From: Archaeoglobaceae archaeon
GTDB lineage: Archaea > Halobacteriota > Archaeoglobi > Archaeoglobales > Archaeoglobaceae
Length of the DNA: 64,000 bases
Reading direction: 5' to 3'
NCBI GenBank assembly: GCA_015523335.1
Contig: WAKM01000057.1
Location: 1-64,000, forward strand
Below are positions 9,632 through 19,392 of this stretch, piece by piece (within the stretch, counting starts at the first letter, position 1; each line of letters opens with the position of its first letter). A program made the position numbers and the translations under genes. The notes beneath the pieces are model-generated. The model was not told where the DNA came from, ran no database searches, and saw only the letters and a list, made by a program, of their open reading frames with translations.

Positions 9632-11596
9632 ATGAGAAAGATCTTCAGGGAGCTCGTATCTGTTGAGGAGGCCAAGAAGAGGATATTCAGCAAGATCGAA
9701 ATAAAACGGAAGGTTGAGGAAGTTCCGCTGATCGATGCTTACGGTAGGATTTTGGCTGAAGATTGCTATTCAAGCGTCGATGTTCCCCCTTTCGACAGAG
9801 CCACGATGGACGGCTACGCAGTTAAAGCTGAAGATACATTCGGTGCGGATGAGGACGATCCCGTTGCCTTAAAGGTCATCGGTAAGGTTGAAGCCGGAGA
9901 AGTTCCGAGCGTTGAGGTTAGGCGGGGATCTGCAGTTGAGATTTCCACCGGCGCGGTCATTCCGAAGGGGGCGAATGCTGTTGTTATGATAGAATACACG
10001 AGCAGGGAGAACGATGTCGTTTACATCTACAAGCCCGTTCCCCCCGGAGCGAACGTAATGTCTGCCGGCTCCGATATAATGACCGGAGAGCTTCTGGTTA
10101 GGAAGGGAACGAGGCTTACGGCAAGAGAAATAGGCGTTTTGGCTTCAGCCGGCTTTAAAAGCGTTAGGGTGATAAAGAAGCCGGTAGTGGCTGTGATATC
10201 AACCGGTAATGAATTAATTAGCCCGGGAGAGAAGCTTGACTTCGGCAAGATTTACGACGTCAACGCATACACAATAAGCTCGGGAATAATTGAGAACGGA
10301 GGAGTTCCGATTTTCTTGGGAATCGCAAGGGATAACGCCGAAGAAATTCGGAGCAAGATCGCCGAAGGACTTAAGATTGCGGATATGGTTATAATATCCG
10401 GCGGAACGTCTGCTGGCGTAGGAGATATGATTTACAAGATCGTAGAGGAGTTCGGTGAGGTTATAGTTCACGGAATTGCCGTAAAGCCGGGAAAACCGAC
10501 TGTCATAGCTGTGGCGGACGGAAAGCCCATATTCGGACTTCCGGGCTATCCCACGTCGGCTTTGATGATCTTCGAAATATTCGTCGCACCCTTGATAAGG
10601 CGAATGGCTGGAATTCCCGAAGGAAGCAGAAGGGTCGTTAAGGCTAAGGTTCCTATGAAAATCTTTTCGGCAATGGGGAGAAGGGAATTCCTGCCGGTTA
10701 ATTTGGTCGAAGGAAAAGAGGGATTGATAGCATATCCGTTCACCGAATACTCCGGAGCGATTTCAACCTTAGCCGAAGCGGACGGATTCATAGAGATTCC
10801 GGAGAATAAGGTTTTATTGGAAGAAGGAGAGATCGTTGAGATTAAGCTGTTCGGAGATATCAACCCGGCAGATCTGATGATCATAGGTAGCCACTGCGTC
10901 GGAATTGACGTTCTGCTCGAAATTCTGCAAAAAAGAAAACCCCTACTGGCTAAAGTTATCAACGTCGGTTCTACGGGCGGAATATTGGCCGTTAAGAGAG
11001 GTGAAGCCGACATAGCTGGAACACATCTGCTCGATGAGGAAACTGGAGAATACAACATCCCTTATCTAGTGAAGTATGGGTTGAGTGGCGAAGCTTTCTT
11101 GGTTAAAGGCTACATCAGAGAGCAGGGATTCATTGTAGCCAAAGGTAATCCGAAAGGCATAAAGGATTTTGAAGACCTGCTCAGAGATGATGTGACGTTT
11201 ATAAACAGAAATCCCGGTTCTGGAACGAGGATTCTTCTCGATATGAATCTTAGGAAGATCGCCGAAGAGAAGGGAATCAACTTTGAGGAGTTGAAGCGTA
11301 AAATTAAAGGTTACGATGTCGAGGCGAAATCCCATATAGCAGTGGCTGTTGCTGTTCTGATGGGCAAGGCTGATGTTGGGTTGGGGATAAGAACTGTGGC
11401 TGAAAGATACGGTTTGGACTTCATTCCGGTAAGGCCAGAGGAATACGACTTCGCAATAAGGAAGGACAGACTCGACAAAGAACCAGTCAAGCTGTTTTTG
11501 GAAGTTCTCAAATCTGAAGAATTTAGGAGAGAATTGGAGAAAAGGTTACCGGGGATAAGGGTGACGGAGAGGACGGGAGAAATAATCGAAATTTAG
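9632..11596 (+). CDS. moeA: MoeA (molybdopterin molybdenumtransferase) fused to a PBP-like domain
   Basis: This is a 654-residue two-part protein. Residues 1-400 are MoeA, which inserts molybdate or tungstate into molybdopterin: [13 protein letters not shown] (50-62), [20 protein letters not shown], and PGYPTSALM. Residues 420-654 are a periplasmic-binding-like domain (COG1910 type) with [12 protein letters not shown] and [13 protein letters not shown]; in archaea this fusion is common and may sense or hold the oxyanion. ATG 9632 follows a TATA box by 24 bases; the frame stays open further upstream, but that part overlaps the DUF401 gene and is not protein-like. Its stop overlaps the convergent thiC stop by four bases. 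Relevant here because the wtp tungstate transporter at 57.9-59.9 kb is broken. Confidence 0.94.
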   Translation: MRKIFRELVSVEEAKKRIFSKIEIKRKVEEVPLIDAYGRILAEDCYSSVDVPPFDRATMDGYAVKAEDTFGADEDDPVALKVIGKVEAGEVPSVEVRRGSAVEISTGAVIPKGANAVVMIEYTSRENDVVYIYKPVPPGANVMSAGSDIMTGELLVRKGTRLTAREIGVLASAGFKSVRVIKKPVVAVISTGNELISPGEKLDFGKIYDVNAYTISSGIIENGGVPIFLGIARDNAEEIRSKIAEGLKIADMVIISGGTSAGVGDMIYKIVEEFGEVIVHGIAVKPGKPTVIAVADGKPIFGLPGYPTSALMIFEIFVAPLIRRMAGIPEGSRRVVKAKVPMKIFSAMGRREFLPVNLVEGKEGLIAYPFTEYSGAISTLAEADGFIEIPENKVLLEEGEIVEIKLFGDINPADLMIIGSHCVGIDVLLEILQKRKPLLAKVINVGSTGGILAVKRGEADIAGTHLLDEETGEYNIPYLVKYGLSGEAFLVKGYIREQGFIVAKGNPKGIKDFEDLLRDDVTFINRNPGSGTRILLDMNLRKIAEEKGINFEELKRKIKGYDVEAKSHIAVAVAVLMGKADVGLGIRTVAERYGLDFIPVRPEEYDFAIRKDRLDKEPVKLFLEVLKSEEFRRELEKRLPGIRVTERTGEIIEI

Positions 11597-12906
11597 TCGT
11601 CCTTTCCTTCGAAAGCTCTCTGAACCAATTTTATCGCACATAGATCTCCGCACATGCTACATGCTCCGCTCTTCGACTTCCTTCTTTCCCATATACTTCT
11701 CGCCTTCTCTGGATCTATCGCAAGCTTGAACTGTGTTTCCCAGTCGAACTTCTTCCTCGCCAAAGACATCATGTAGTCTATCTGCCTTGCCCTCTCTCTC
11801 TGCCCTTCCTTGATCAGATCAACGGCATGTGCGGCGATCTTCGCCGCTACGACCCCTTCCTTTACATCTTCAACCGTAGGCAAGGCGAGGTGTTCGGAAG
11901 GTGTGACGTAGCATATGAAGTCCGCTCCGGCCATTCCGGCAACGGCCGCTCCAATGGCTCCGGCGATGTGATCGTAGCCAGCGGCTATATCCGTAACGAG
12001 GGGTCCGAGCAGATACAGCGGAGCGTTCTTAGTTACGAACTTCATCGCCTTAACGGATGTCTCAATCTCATCCAAAGGCACGTGGCCTGGGCCTTCAACT
12101 ATAGCTTGAACTCCAGCCTCTCTGCACTTCTCAACTAACTCCCCGAGCACTATAAACTCCATAAATTTTGCCCTATCGCTCGCATCGTGCAAGCATCCCG
12201 GCCTAAAGGCATCTCCCAAGCTTATAGTAACGTCGTATTCCTTCAAAATTTCAAGCAGATAATCGAAGTTTGCGTAATACGGATTTTCCTTCTCGTTGTG
12301 CAGCATCCAGCCGATTATTATTGCACCTCCCCTACTGACAACCCCGAGCAATCGCCTGCTCTTCTTGAGCCTCTCGACGGTCGTCCAATTTACTCCGGCA
12401 TGTATCGTCATGAAATCCACTCCATCCTTAGCATGCTTTTCGACTGATTTGAAGAAGTGATCCTCATCCATATCCACAACGAGTTTCGCCATTCTCGCGG
12501 ACTGATAAATGGGAACCGTTCCGAACGGAACCTCGACGGCATCCATAATCCTCCTCCTTATGTAATCCAAATCTCCAGCTGTGGATAGATCCATGACAGC
12601 ATCTGCTCCATACTTCTGTGCGACTATAGCCTTCTCAACCTCCTCATCAACGTTAACGTAATCGATCGAAGTTCCGACGTTGGCGTTGACCTTAGTTTTC
12701 ATCAATCTGCCTATAGCCCTCGGCTTAAATCCGTCCTCCTTCCTAATGTTTCTCGGAACTACCACCTCACCCTTGGCGATGAGCTTGATAAGTAAATTCA
12801 ACTCGACTCCTTCGTATTCCGCAACATCTTCAAGCCATTCGGGAGCTTTACCCTTCTTAGCCATCTCCATTAGAGTTTCCATCGAAGGGATTTTGCTAAA
12901 ATTCAA
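11593..12906 (-). CDS. thiC: Phosphomethylpyrimidine synthase
   Basis: The 437-residue radical SAM enzyme rearranges aminoimidazole ribotide to hydroxymethylpyrimidine phosphate for thiamine. The [4Fe-4S] motif CSMCGDLC is near the C-terminus, as in all ThiC proteins. Other family stretches are [46 protein letters not shown] and [12 protein letters not shown]. It has the short archaeal length, without the bacterial N-terminal extension. The upstream 109 bases are AT-rich; no TPP riboswitch fold is evident to me. Confidence 0.96.
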   Translation of the reverse strand: MNFSKIPSMETLMEMAKKGKAPEWLEDVAEYEGVELNLLIKLIAKGEVVVPRNIRKEDGFKPRAIGRLMKTKVNANVGTSIDYVNVDEEVEKAIVAQKYGADAVMDLSTAGDLDYIRRRIMDAVEVPFGTVPIYQSARMAKLVVDMDEDHFFKSVEKHAKDGVDFMTIHAGVNWTTVERLKKSRRLLGVVSRGGAIIIGWMLHNEKENPYYANFDYLLEILKEYDVTISLGDAFRPGCLHDASDRAKFMEFIVLGELVEKCREAGVQAIVEGPGHVPLDEIETSVKAMKFVTKNAPLYLLGPLVTDIAAGYDHIAGAIGAAVAGMAGADFICYVTPSEHLALPTVEDVKEGVVAAKIAAHAVDLIKEGQRERARQIDYMMSLARKKFDWETQFKLAIDPEKARSIWERRKSKSGACSMCGDLCAIKLVQRAFEGKDD

Positions 12907-13015
12907 TAAATAGTTTGCCGATCTTAGCCCTAATTAACAGTATTTTTCATGATAATTTTTGGTTTGAATAACTTTGCAAAAATGTCAAATATCTAAAAGT
13001 GGTAACGTTGCATGA

Positions 13016-13100
13016 GCGGGGGTTGCCGAGTCAGGACAAAGGCGCGGGATTCAGGGTCCCGTCCCGTAGGGGTTCGTGGGTTCAAATCCCACCCCCCGCA
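13016..13100 (+). tRNA. tRNA-Leu (anticodon CAG)
   Basis: A complete 85-base class II tRNA. The acceptor stem GCGGGGG pairs with CCCCCGC, with discriminator A. The anticodon arm CGGGA-TTCAGGG-TCCCG carries CAG, which reads CTG. A long variable arm (GTCCCGTAGGGG region) precedes the T arm GTGGG-TTCAAATC-CCAC, as expected for leucine. No intron and no encoded CCA. A TATA-like AATATCTA lies about 25 bases upstream (12988-12996). Confidence 0.95.
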
Positions 13101-13116
13101 CTCATTTTTGAATTAT

Positions 13117-13137
13117 TGAGGTAGAATCATCACCTCA
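13117..13137. repeat. Short inverted repeat after tRNA-Leu
   Basis: TGAGGT and ACCTCA form a perfect 6-base inverted repeat with a 9-base spacer, 17 bases after the tRNA. It could be a tRNA 3'-processing or termination structure, or an operator for the glycosyltransferase gene 100 bases downstream. No evidence separates these. Confidence 0.3.
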
Positions 13138-13236
13138 GGGTTACGCTATGATCTCATGGAATATCTCATTAAAATCTCCGCTCTCATAGTTTTTTCATGC
13201 ATAAGGTTTAATTGCAGACAGAATAAATAAATAATT

Positions 13237-14316
13237 ATGTATGGAATAGGAATTCTCTCGAGATGGAACGCTACATGTGGAATTTCCATGCATGCCGAAA
13301 TGATAGCTCACGAGTTCATCAAGATGGGTCATTACGTCAAGGTTTTCGCTCCTCACGTTGATTCAGCAAACAAGTGGTGGCATCACAAGATAATAAAGGA
13401 CAACGAAGAGAATTTCGTTATAAGATGCTACGACGAACTCGATCCGCAAACGATGAACGGCGGAAGGATTGAAATGGAAAAGATTCTCTCGGAGAATTTC
13501 GACTTCTTCATAGTCGAATCCTATGCAAGCATTCCATACAGCGACGTCGAAAAGCTCGTTAAGAAGCTTAAGGAGAGAGGGACGAAGGTATTCGTAGTTA
13601 TTCACGAAGGTTGCAGGGATCAAATCGGATATTCGGACATGAGTATATTCGATGCGATCGTTGTTTTCGATGAGAGGTTTATTAACGAGTTGCTTCCAGA
13701 ATACAGGGACATAGCGCACGTAATTCCTTATCCCTGCCATCCCATTGTTAGAGGTAATAGAAAGTTCGCCGAGAACGGATTGGTTTTCTTCAGCTTCGGA
13801 AGGCAACCGGTCAGTGAATATCTGGACTTCATAAAGGCTTTGGACTGGCTATCCAAGAGGTTCGATCTGACATACAGAGTTGTGAGATCCGATGGGCTTC
13901 TACCTTTCAACAAGCCTTGGCTAAGGCAGGAGAGAAAGAGGCTCAGCAACGAAGAGGTCTTCGAATACCTGCATTCTTCCGATGTCCACCTGATTCCGAA
14001 GGGTCAAACGAAGAACGTGGTCGTTTCTTCAACACTCTGCCAGTGTTTGGGAGCGTTGATTCCCACGGTTGTTCCGAACACGAGGCATTTCGAAACCCTA
14101 CCTGAATACGACGGAGTCAAGCCGGCTGTGGTTTACGATGACGTAGAGGATCTCAAGAACAAGCTTATCAGGATAATCGAAGATGAGGAGTTCAGAAAAA
14201 AGGTTGTCGAGTCAGCGGAGAGATTCGTCGAAGAAAATAGGAGTGACAAGATCGCAAAGAAGTTTATAAAGTTGTTTGAAAGTTCTCAGAGCTTGCTCTC
14301 TATTGCAGTTTCGTAA
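13237..14316 (+). CDS. Glycosyltransferase, family 4-like
   Basis: The 359-residue protein shows a GT-B layout. The N-terminal domain begins MYGIGILSRWNATCGISMHA, with the HAEMIAHEFIKMGHYVKVF helix-loop typical of GT4 acceptor domains. The C-terminal domain has FFSFGRQPVSEYLDF, then ALGALIPTVV-like and FETLPEYDG segments where donor-binding residues usually lie, and a regular C-terminal helix. The strict EX7E motif is not clear, so it is a divergent member. Nucleotide sugar and acceptor are unknown. It stands alone between a tRNA and the convergent cobT, overlapping the cobT end by 31 bases. Confidence 0.72.
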   Translation: MYGIGILSRWNATCGISMHAEMIAHEFIKMGHYVKVFAPHVDSANKWWHHKIIKDNEENFVIRCYDELDPQTMNGGRIEMEKILSENFDFFIVESYASIPYSDVEKLVKKLKERGTKVFVVIHEGCRDQIGYSDMSIFDAIVVFDERFINELLPEYRDIAHVIPYPCHPIVRGNRKFAENGLVFFSFGRQPVSEYLDFIKALDWLSKRFDLTYRVVRSDGLLPFNKPWLRQERKRLSNEEVFEYLHSSDVHLIPKGQTKNVVVSSTLCQCLGALIPTVVPNTRHFETLPEYDGVKPAVVYDDVEDLKNKLIRIIEDEEFRKKVVESAERFVEENRSDKIAKKFIKLFESSQSLLSIAVS

Positions 14317-15314
14317 CTCCTCTCTATCTCTTTTAAGAACTCCTCCTTACCGAATCCTCTCGCGTAAGCGAGCAGAGTCGCTCCTCCTGCTCCTACTCCC
14401 TCTTTAACGAATCCCTCAGCGTAAGCTCTTAGTCCGGGCTTTGCAGAATCGGACAATCCCGGATCGGCTATTATAACCGGACAAGGCGCTTGGCTTAACG
14501 CATCGCTGTCGTTTGCAACGTAAACCGTCGTAGCTATCGCTATATCCGCATCCTCGTCAATCCTCTTTATAAGATGCGACATGGCAACCATCTGAGTTCC
14601 TCCAGCCAATATCACCGGTTTTCCCGAGCCGACGGCGATTCCGCAAACACCTACCATAACCGGATCCCCGACCTTCGCTATCAACTCAAGAGGATCTTCA
14701 TTCCCATTTACCCTCTCCAAAGCCTTTGCAACGACCCTCTCCTTTATCTCAACGGGATTGAACGGCATACTCGATGAAACCATCGATCTTATCCCTAAAG
14801 CCCTCAGAATTGCTAAAGCGGTGGTTGTTCCGGCTGGGATACTTTCTCCGATCATCAAAACATCCGCAAGCTTCGATATTTGCTTTCCAAACTCAACAGC
14901 GTTTTTAAAAGCTCTTTCAACATCCTCAATGTTCATAGCTGGCTTGACTTCGATGTTTTCCCCAACGGGAGCATCTATGCTAACGTAAGGTGTGTTCGGC
15001 TTAATCATCAGTCCGCTGTCGATTACGAAGAAAGGAACGCCTGTTAGCCTTAAGGCTGTGTATGTTATTATAGCTGGTGTCGGCTTACCATCTGGAGTGG
15101 CTGGAGGAAAGGGGATAACCTTGCACTCGCCGTAGTATAGAAGCTCAACATCCGCCGGAGGCGTAAACTTTATGAGATCAGGATTCGCTCCAGCCACGGT
15201 TATGCCGGGTATTTCGGCTGTTTTTGTATTTCCTATTGCAAAGAGGAAAACAACATCCCCTTTAAGCAGTTCAAAGAATCTACCGCCTTCACCCTTCAAA
15301 CATCGCCAGTTCAT
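14286..15314 (-). CDS. cobT: Archaeal CobT (nicotinate-nucleotide-dependent phosphoribosyltransferase)
   Basis: The 342-residue protein belongs to the archaeal UPF0284/TIGR00303 family, which activates the lower-ligand base of cobamides to its alpha-ribotide. Motifs include IGNTKTAEIPGITVAGANPD (residues 27-46), GESIPAGTTTALAIL near 156, GIRSMVSSSMPFNP and AGGTQMVAMSHLI. Length is typical. Start ATG 15314 has a TATA box about 26 bases before it. It is separate from cobA but in the same cobamide pathway. The gene is convergent with, and overlaps the end of, the glycosyltransferase gene. Confidence 0.9.
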   Translation of the reverse strand: MNWRCLKGEGGRFFELLKGDVVFLFAIGNTKTAEIPGITVAGANPDLIKFTPPADVELLYYGECKVIPFPPATPDGKPTPAIITYTALRLTGVPFFVIDSGLMIKPNTPYVSIDAPVGENIEVKPAMNIEDVERAFKNAVEFGKQISKLADVLMIGESIPAGTTTALAILRALGIRSMVSSSMPFNPVEIKERVVAKALERVNGNEDPLELIAKVGDPVMVGVCGIAVGSGKPVILAGGTQMVAMSHLIKRIDEDADIAIATTVYVANDSDALSQAPCPVIIADPGLSDSAKPGLRAYAEGFVKEGVGAGGATLLAYARGFGKEEFLKEIERSYETAIESKL

Positions 15315-15337
15315 AGCAGAAATGATAGCAAAACGTT

Positions 15338-15348
15338 TATTATATTTT
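15338..15348. promoter_or_regulatory. Shared TATA-like element between cobT and isopentenyl phosphate kinase gene
   Basis: The single element TTATTATATTT lies about 26 bases from the cobT ATG on one side and about 24 bases from the ipk ATG on the other. Only 51 bases separate the two starts, so one near-symmetric TATA box may serve both directions, or two overlap. Both transcripts would be leaderless. Confidence 0.45.
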
Positions 15349-15365
15349 TACATAGTTTTTTGTCG

Positions 15366-16103
15366 ATGCTGATACTTAAAATCGGAGGAGCGGTCATAAC
15401 GGATAAGAGCGTTGGGGCTGTGAACAAGGCAAAGTTCGAGGAGATCGAAAGGATAGCGGAGGATATAGCTGAAAACGTAAGCGATAAACTCATCCTTATA
15501 CACGGCGTCGGCTCGTTCGGGCATCCGCACGTCGTGAAGTATAAGTTGCACGAGGTTAAGAACGTCGACGGGGTGGCTGTAACTCATCTATCGTGCGTAA
15601 GTCTAAACATGATCGTATGCGGATACATTCACCAATACGGTCTTAATCCAGTTCCCATTCATCCGCTCTCATCCTTCAAGATGGTCGATGGAAAGTTGGT
15701 ATTCGATGCGGACTTAATCGAAGGTTTGCTCGATGAAGGTTTCGTTCCGGTGATACACGGAGATATGGTTTACAATCCGAACGAAAAGAAGTTCGAGATA
15801 CTTTCGGGGGATAGGATAGTGGTTGAGCTTGCCAAAGTTTTCAAGCCGAAGAGGGTTGGGTTTGCAACGGATGTTGAGGGTGTGATTATCAACGGGAAAG
15901 TGTTAAATGAGCTCGACCGATCGGATATAGAAAATATTCTTAAGAATATCGGAACAGCAAAGGATAAGTCGGACGTTACCGGAGGCATGCTCGGAAAAAT
16001 CAAATCGATACTTGAAATCGAAACGGACGTTTACATCTTTCACGCGAAGGATTTGGATAAGTTTTTGAAGGGCGAGAAAGTTGGAACGCTGATAAGGGGT
16101 TGA
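15366..16103 (+). CDS. Isopentenyl phosphate kinase
   Basis: The 245-residue amino-acid-kinase-fold enzyme phosphorylates isopentenyl phosphate to IPP in the archaeal modified mevalonate pathway. It has LKIGGAVITDK at the N-terminus, ILIHGVGSFGHPHV with the catalytic histidine near residue 54, IHGDMVYN, LSGDRIVVELA, FATDVEGVI and DVTGGMLGKI. ATG 15366 is preferred over TTG 15360 because of its spacing to the TATA box. It opens an operon with fni and the prenyl synthase, four bases upstream of fni. Confidence 0.93.
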   Translation: MLILKIGGAVITDKSVGAVNKAKFEEIERIAEDIAENVSDKLILIHGVGSFGHPHVVKYKLHEVKNVDGVAVTHLSCVSLNMIVCGYIHQYGLNPVPIHPLSSFKMVDGKLVFDADLIEGLLDEGFVPVIHGDMVYNPNEKKFEILSGDRIVVELAKVFKPKRVGFATDVEGVIINGKVLNELDRSDIENILKNIGTAKDKSDVTGGMLGKIKSILEIETDVYIFHAKDLDKFLKGEKVGTLIRG

Positions 16104-16107
16104 TATC

Positions 16108-17184
16108 TTGAAGACCTCGAATCGAAAACTTGAGCACCTTAGGATATGCTTGGAGGAGGAGGTAGAATCGGAATACACGGGATTCGAGGACGTCATGCTA
16201 ATACATAAGGCTTTACCAGAGATCGATTTCAACGAGATAGATACCGAAGTCGAATTCTTCGGCAAAAAGCTATCGGCTCCGCTTTTGATAGCTTCAATGA
16301 CCGGCGGACATCCAGAAACTAAGGAGATAAACAAAAACCTTGCTATAGCGGTTGAAGAGATGGGCATAGGAATGGGGGTTGGTAGCCAAAGAGCGGCTAT
16401 AGAGGATGAAAGCGTTGCCGACAGCTTTACGGTTGTTAGGGAGTTCGCACCGAAAGCGTTCATTTACGCAAACGTAGGATTACCACAAGTTCTCAAGTAT
16501 GGCGTGGAGTTCGTTGAGAAGGCTGTTGAGATGATAGATGCTGATGCCGTCGCAATCCATCTGAACTTCCTGCAAGAGGTAATTCAGCCAGAAGGTGACC
16601 TGAACGCTAAGGGCGGGTTGGAAGTGATTGAAGAGGTCTGTTCGTCCATAAGAGTTCCGGTTATAGTCAAAGAAACCGGAGCCGGAATATCGAGGGAGAT
16701 AGCGATGAAGCTAAAGCTTGCCGGCGTTGATGCGATAGACGTTGGAGGAAAAGGAGGAACGAGCTGGAGCGGGGTTGAGGTTTACAGAACCAACGGCGTT
16801 GCAAGGGATGTCGGTTTGGATTTCTGGGACTGGGGGATTCCTACAGCTTTCTGCGTTGCGGAATGCTATGACGTTCTTCCAGTCATAGCCACCGGAGGCT
16901 TAAGAAGCGGTCTCGATTTAGCCAAAGCCCTATCTTTGGGAGCTAAATTGGGAAGCTCCGCTCTTCCGTTTTTGAAGACCGTGGTTGAAGAAGGTGCCGA
17001 AGGTGTTAAGGTTCTGATCGAATACTACGTAAGAGGCTTGAAAACTGCAATGTTTTTAACCGGATGTAGAAGGGTACATGAACTTACGAGGACGACGATA
17101 TTCGTAACCGGGATGTTTAAAGATTGGCTTGAGTTGAGGGGCTACGATTTAGCTAAGTTTTGCAGGAGCAGAGAGGTGGGATGA
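16108..17184 (+). CDS. fni: Type 2 isopentenyl-diphosphate delta-isomerase
   Basis: The 358-residue FMN-dependent enzyme interconverts IPP and DMAPP. Family segments are SNRKLEHLRICLEE at the N-terminus, LIASMTGGHPETKEIN (residues 72-87), GVGSQRAA, HLNFLQEVIQPEGD near 150, VKETGAGISREIA, and VGGKGGTSWSGVE. Translation begins with TTG at 16108, four bases after ipk; no ATG gives the conserved N-terminus. It sits between isopentenyl phosphate kinase and the polyprenyl synthase, an order often seen in euryarchaea, and its stop overlaps the next ATG. Confidence 0.95.
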   Translation: MKTSNRKLEHLRICLEEEVESEYTGFEDVMLIHKALPEIDFNEIDTEVEFFGKKLSAPLLIASMTGGHPETKEINKNLAIAVEEMGIGMGVGSQRAAIEDESVADSFTVVREFAPKAFIYANVGLPQVLKYGVEFVEKAVEMIDADAVAIHLNFLQEVIQPEGDLNAKGGLEVIEEVCSSIRVPVIVKETGAGISREIAMKLKLAGVDAIDVGGKGGTSWSGVEVYRTNGVARDVGLDFWDWGIPTAFCVAECYDVLPVIATGGLRSGLDLAKALSLGAKLGSSALPFLKTVVEEGAEGVKVLIEYYVRGLKTAMFLTGCRRVHELTRTTIFVTGMFKDWLELRGYDLAKFCRSREVG

Positions 17185-18146
17185 TGGACATAAAGAATGA
17201 AGTAGCTAAGAGGGCTGAAATAATCAACAGATCCATAGAAGAGTTTCTGCCAATTAGAGAGCCGGAAGGATTGTATAAAGCTTGCAGACACCTCATAAGG
17301 GCTGGTGGCAAGAGGCTGAGACCAGTCTTAAGCTTGATATCAGCCGAAGCTCTCGGTAAAGACTGGAGAAATATTTTGCCAGCTGCGATAGCAATCGAAA
17401 CGATTCACAACTTCACGCTCATTCACGACGACATAATGGATAGGGATGAGATGAGAAGGGGAGTTCCGACGGTTCACAAGCTCTTCGGTGAAGCCACCGC
17501 AATCTTAGCCGGAGACACACTTTTTGCTGAAGCGTTTAAGATCCTAACGAAATGTAACGTTAAGCCCGAGAATTTGGTTAAAGCCGTGGATATGCTTGCG
17601 GACGTTTGTATAAAGATTTGCGAAGGTCAATTTTTGGATATGAGCTTCGAGAGCAGAGATTTCGTTAGCGAAGAGGAATATATAGATATGGTTGAAAAGA
17701 AGACCGCAGTTCTTATAGCATGCTCTTGCTCGATGCCGGCGGTTTTGTTCGGGGAAAAGGAGGAAATAGTCGAAGCCCTCTGGAACTTCGGCTTGCTTAG
17801 CGGTATCGGTTTTCAGATTCACGACGACGTTTTGGATTTGATAGGGGGAGAAAAGATAGGAAAGGACTGGGGTAGCGATTTGGTTGAGGGGAAGAAGACG
17901 TTGGTGGTAATAAAAGCTATGGAGATGGGGGTTGAAATAGAGATATTCGGGAAGGGTAAGGCTACGAAGGAAGAGATCGCTAAAGCAGTTCAGAAGCTTA
18001 AGGATTGCGGAGCGATAGATTACGCATCTAAGAAGGCTAAGGAGTTCGTTGAGAAGGGAAAGGAACATCTCAAGATTCTGCCCGATTCCGAAGCGAAGAG
18101 GCTTTTGATTGCGATCGCGGATTATCTGGTTACGAGGGAATATTAG
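17181..18146 (+). CDS. idsA: Polyprenyl (geranylgeranyl/farnesyl) diphosphate synthase
   Basis: A 321-residue trans-isoprenyl diphosphate synthase. The two aspartate-rich motifs are HDDIMDRDEMRRG (first, near residue 82) and QIHDDVLDLIGGEK (second, near 215), with RAGGKRLRPVL at the N-terminus. Residues before the first DDxxD set chain length; they read AIETIHNFTLI, fitting a C15-C20 product, and GGPP is needed for archaeal ether lipids. ATG 17181 overlaps the fni stop (ATGATG arrangement) and has GAGGTGGG just before it; an upstream in-frame TTG at 17160 is less likely. Confidence 0.94.
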   Translation: MMDIKNEVAKRAEIINRSIEEFLPIREPEGLYKACRHLIRAGGKRLRPVLSLISAEALGKDWRNILPAAIAIETIHNFTLIHDDIMDRDEMRRGVPTVHKLFGEATAILAGDTLFAEAFKILTKCNVKPENLVKAVDMLADVCIKICEGQFLDMSFESRDFVSEEEYIDMVEKKTAVLIACSCSMPAVLFGEKEEIVEALWNFGLLSGIGFQIHDDVLDLIGGEKIGKDWGSDLVEGKKTLVVIKAMEMGVEIEIFGKGKATKEEIAKAVQKLKDCGAIDYASKKAKEFVEKGKEHLKILPDSEAKRLLIAIADYLVTREY

Positions 18147-18186
18147 GCACAAAAATTTTAAACAATAAAGCAGGTTTTTCGTTAAG

Positions 18187-19392
18187 ATGAAAGCTCGCAA
18201 GGTTACATATTCGCTTGCAAGCACGGCTTTATTTCTGCTCGGATTGGGAATTCTCACGACCTCATACGAGTTGGTTGCCGTCTCTATAATACCTCTGCTG
18301 TTTTTAGCCGTTCCTTATCACGTGTCCGCAAAGGTTGATTACGCAAAGTTGTCGGGCGGAAATCACATCGGTGAGGAGTTCGAAGCTGAAGTAAAGCTTG
18401 TTGCAACCGGATTCGGAATTTTAAAAGCCATGCACGAACTTCCGAATCACTTCGAGCTCGTGGAAGGTGCGAACGCCGTTGCAACTTTCGTTTTGGGGAG
18501 ATCGGACGTTATTATAAGATACAAAGCAAGACCGATGAGGAGGGGAAAGTATAGGTTGGATAGGATCGTTCTCGAGATTGAGCATCCCTTCTTAGCTTGG
18601 GAGAGATATAAAGAGCTGAAAGTCGATTTGGAATTGGAAGTAAAGCAGAGGCTCAGAAGGATCACGAAGGTTGAGACGATTAGAGGAGTTGCGAGATCCC
18701 CGATGCCAGATATAGATATTTCGAGAATTGGAGTTCCGGGAACTGATTTCAGAGAGATAAGAGATTACGTTGCCGGAGATCCAATGAAGTTCGTGAATTG
18801 GAAGGCTACGGCAAGAAGAAACAAGCTCATGGTTAACCAGTATGAGGTTGAGGGGAAGAAGGCTGTATGGATTTTCGTGGATTCAAATACTTACATGACG
18901 TTCGGAAAGACGATAAGAAACTACTTGGAATGTGCGATTGAAATAGCCAACGCCTTAGCTTACTATTTCACTTCGAGGGGGCACAAGGTTGGGTTATACG
19001 TCATCGGGCACGGAATCTGCTTGTATCCAGATGTTGGCAAAAGGCAGTTTAAGAGGATAAGCGAGGAATTGATGAGGATCGAAGCCGGCGAGGAAAGCGT
19101 CGATCAGGCTTTCGAAAACTGCAAAAAGCTTTTGTCGATATACAAACCCCTTATTATTCTTATAACCCGTCCGGAGTATTCCAAGCCGACGAGATTCGTT
19201 TCCGAAGCTATCAAGGCTAAAATTCCGATTCAGATCATCGCTTTGAAGGGTGCGGTTGAGGGGGATGAGTTCGCTCTAACCCTATTTGAAATCCTGAGAA
19301 GATCATCGCTGAAAAGCTTGAGAAGGGCTAACATGATCGAATGGGATATAGACAAGCCGATAAGACAGCTTATGGTGAGGGTGGTCGGATGA
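18187..19392 (+). CDS. DUF58 domain protein
   Basis: The 401-residue protein has two N-terminal membrane helices (residues 8-45), a beta-rich middle and a C-terminal von Willebrand A-like DUF58 domain. The DUF58 signature is IGVPGTDFREIRDYVAGDP followed by NWKATARRNKLMVNQYE near residues 175-220. Such proteins usually pair with a MoxR AAA ATPase and a transglutaminase; neither is adjacent here. The next gene, a membrane protein, overlaps its end by four bases and is probably co-expressed. Function unknown; metal-binding residues of a full MIDAS (DxSxS) are partly kept as VDSNTYM. Confidence 0.85.
   Translation: MKARKVTYSLASTALFLLGLGILTTSYELVAVSIIPLLFLAVPYHVSAKVDYAKLSGGNHIGEEFEAEVKLVATGFGILKAMHELPNHFELVEGANAVATFVLGRSDVIIRYKARPMRRGKYRLDRIVLEIEHPFLAWERYKELKVDLELEVKQRLRRITKVETIRGVARSPMPDIDISRIGVPGTDFREIRDYVAGDPMKFVNWKATARRNKLMVNQYEVEGKKAVWIFVDSNTYMTFGKTIRNYLECAIEIANALAYYFTSRGHKVGLYVIGHGICLYPDVGKRQFKRISEELMRIEAGEESVDQAFENCKKLLSIYKPLIILITRPEYSKPTRFVSEAIKAKIPIQIIALKGAVEGDEFALTLFEILRRSSLKSLRRANMIEWDIDKPIRQLMVRVVG

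Noticed and set aside
12907-13015. TPP riboswitch before thiC
   Set aside because: The conserved TPP-riboswitch segments (CTGAGA and the distal ACCTGA-type element) were not found in a suitable order; archaeal thiC is usually controlled by a protein.
13105-13236. C/D box sRNA on the minus strand near CTGAGGTGATGA
   Set aside because: CTGA and GTGATGA adjoin, but no matching outer C and D boxes at guide distance are present.
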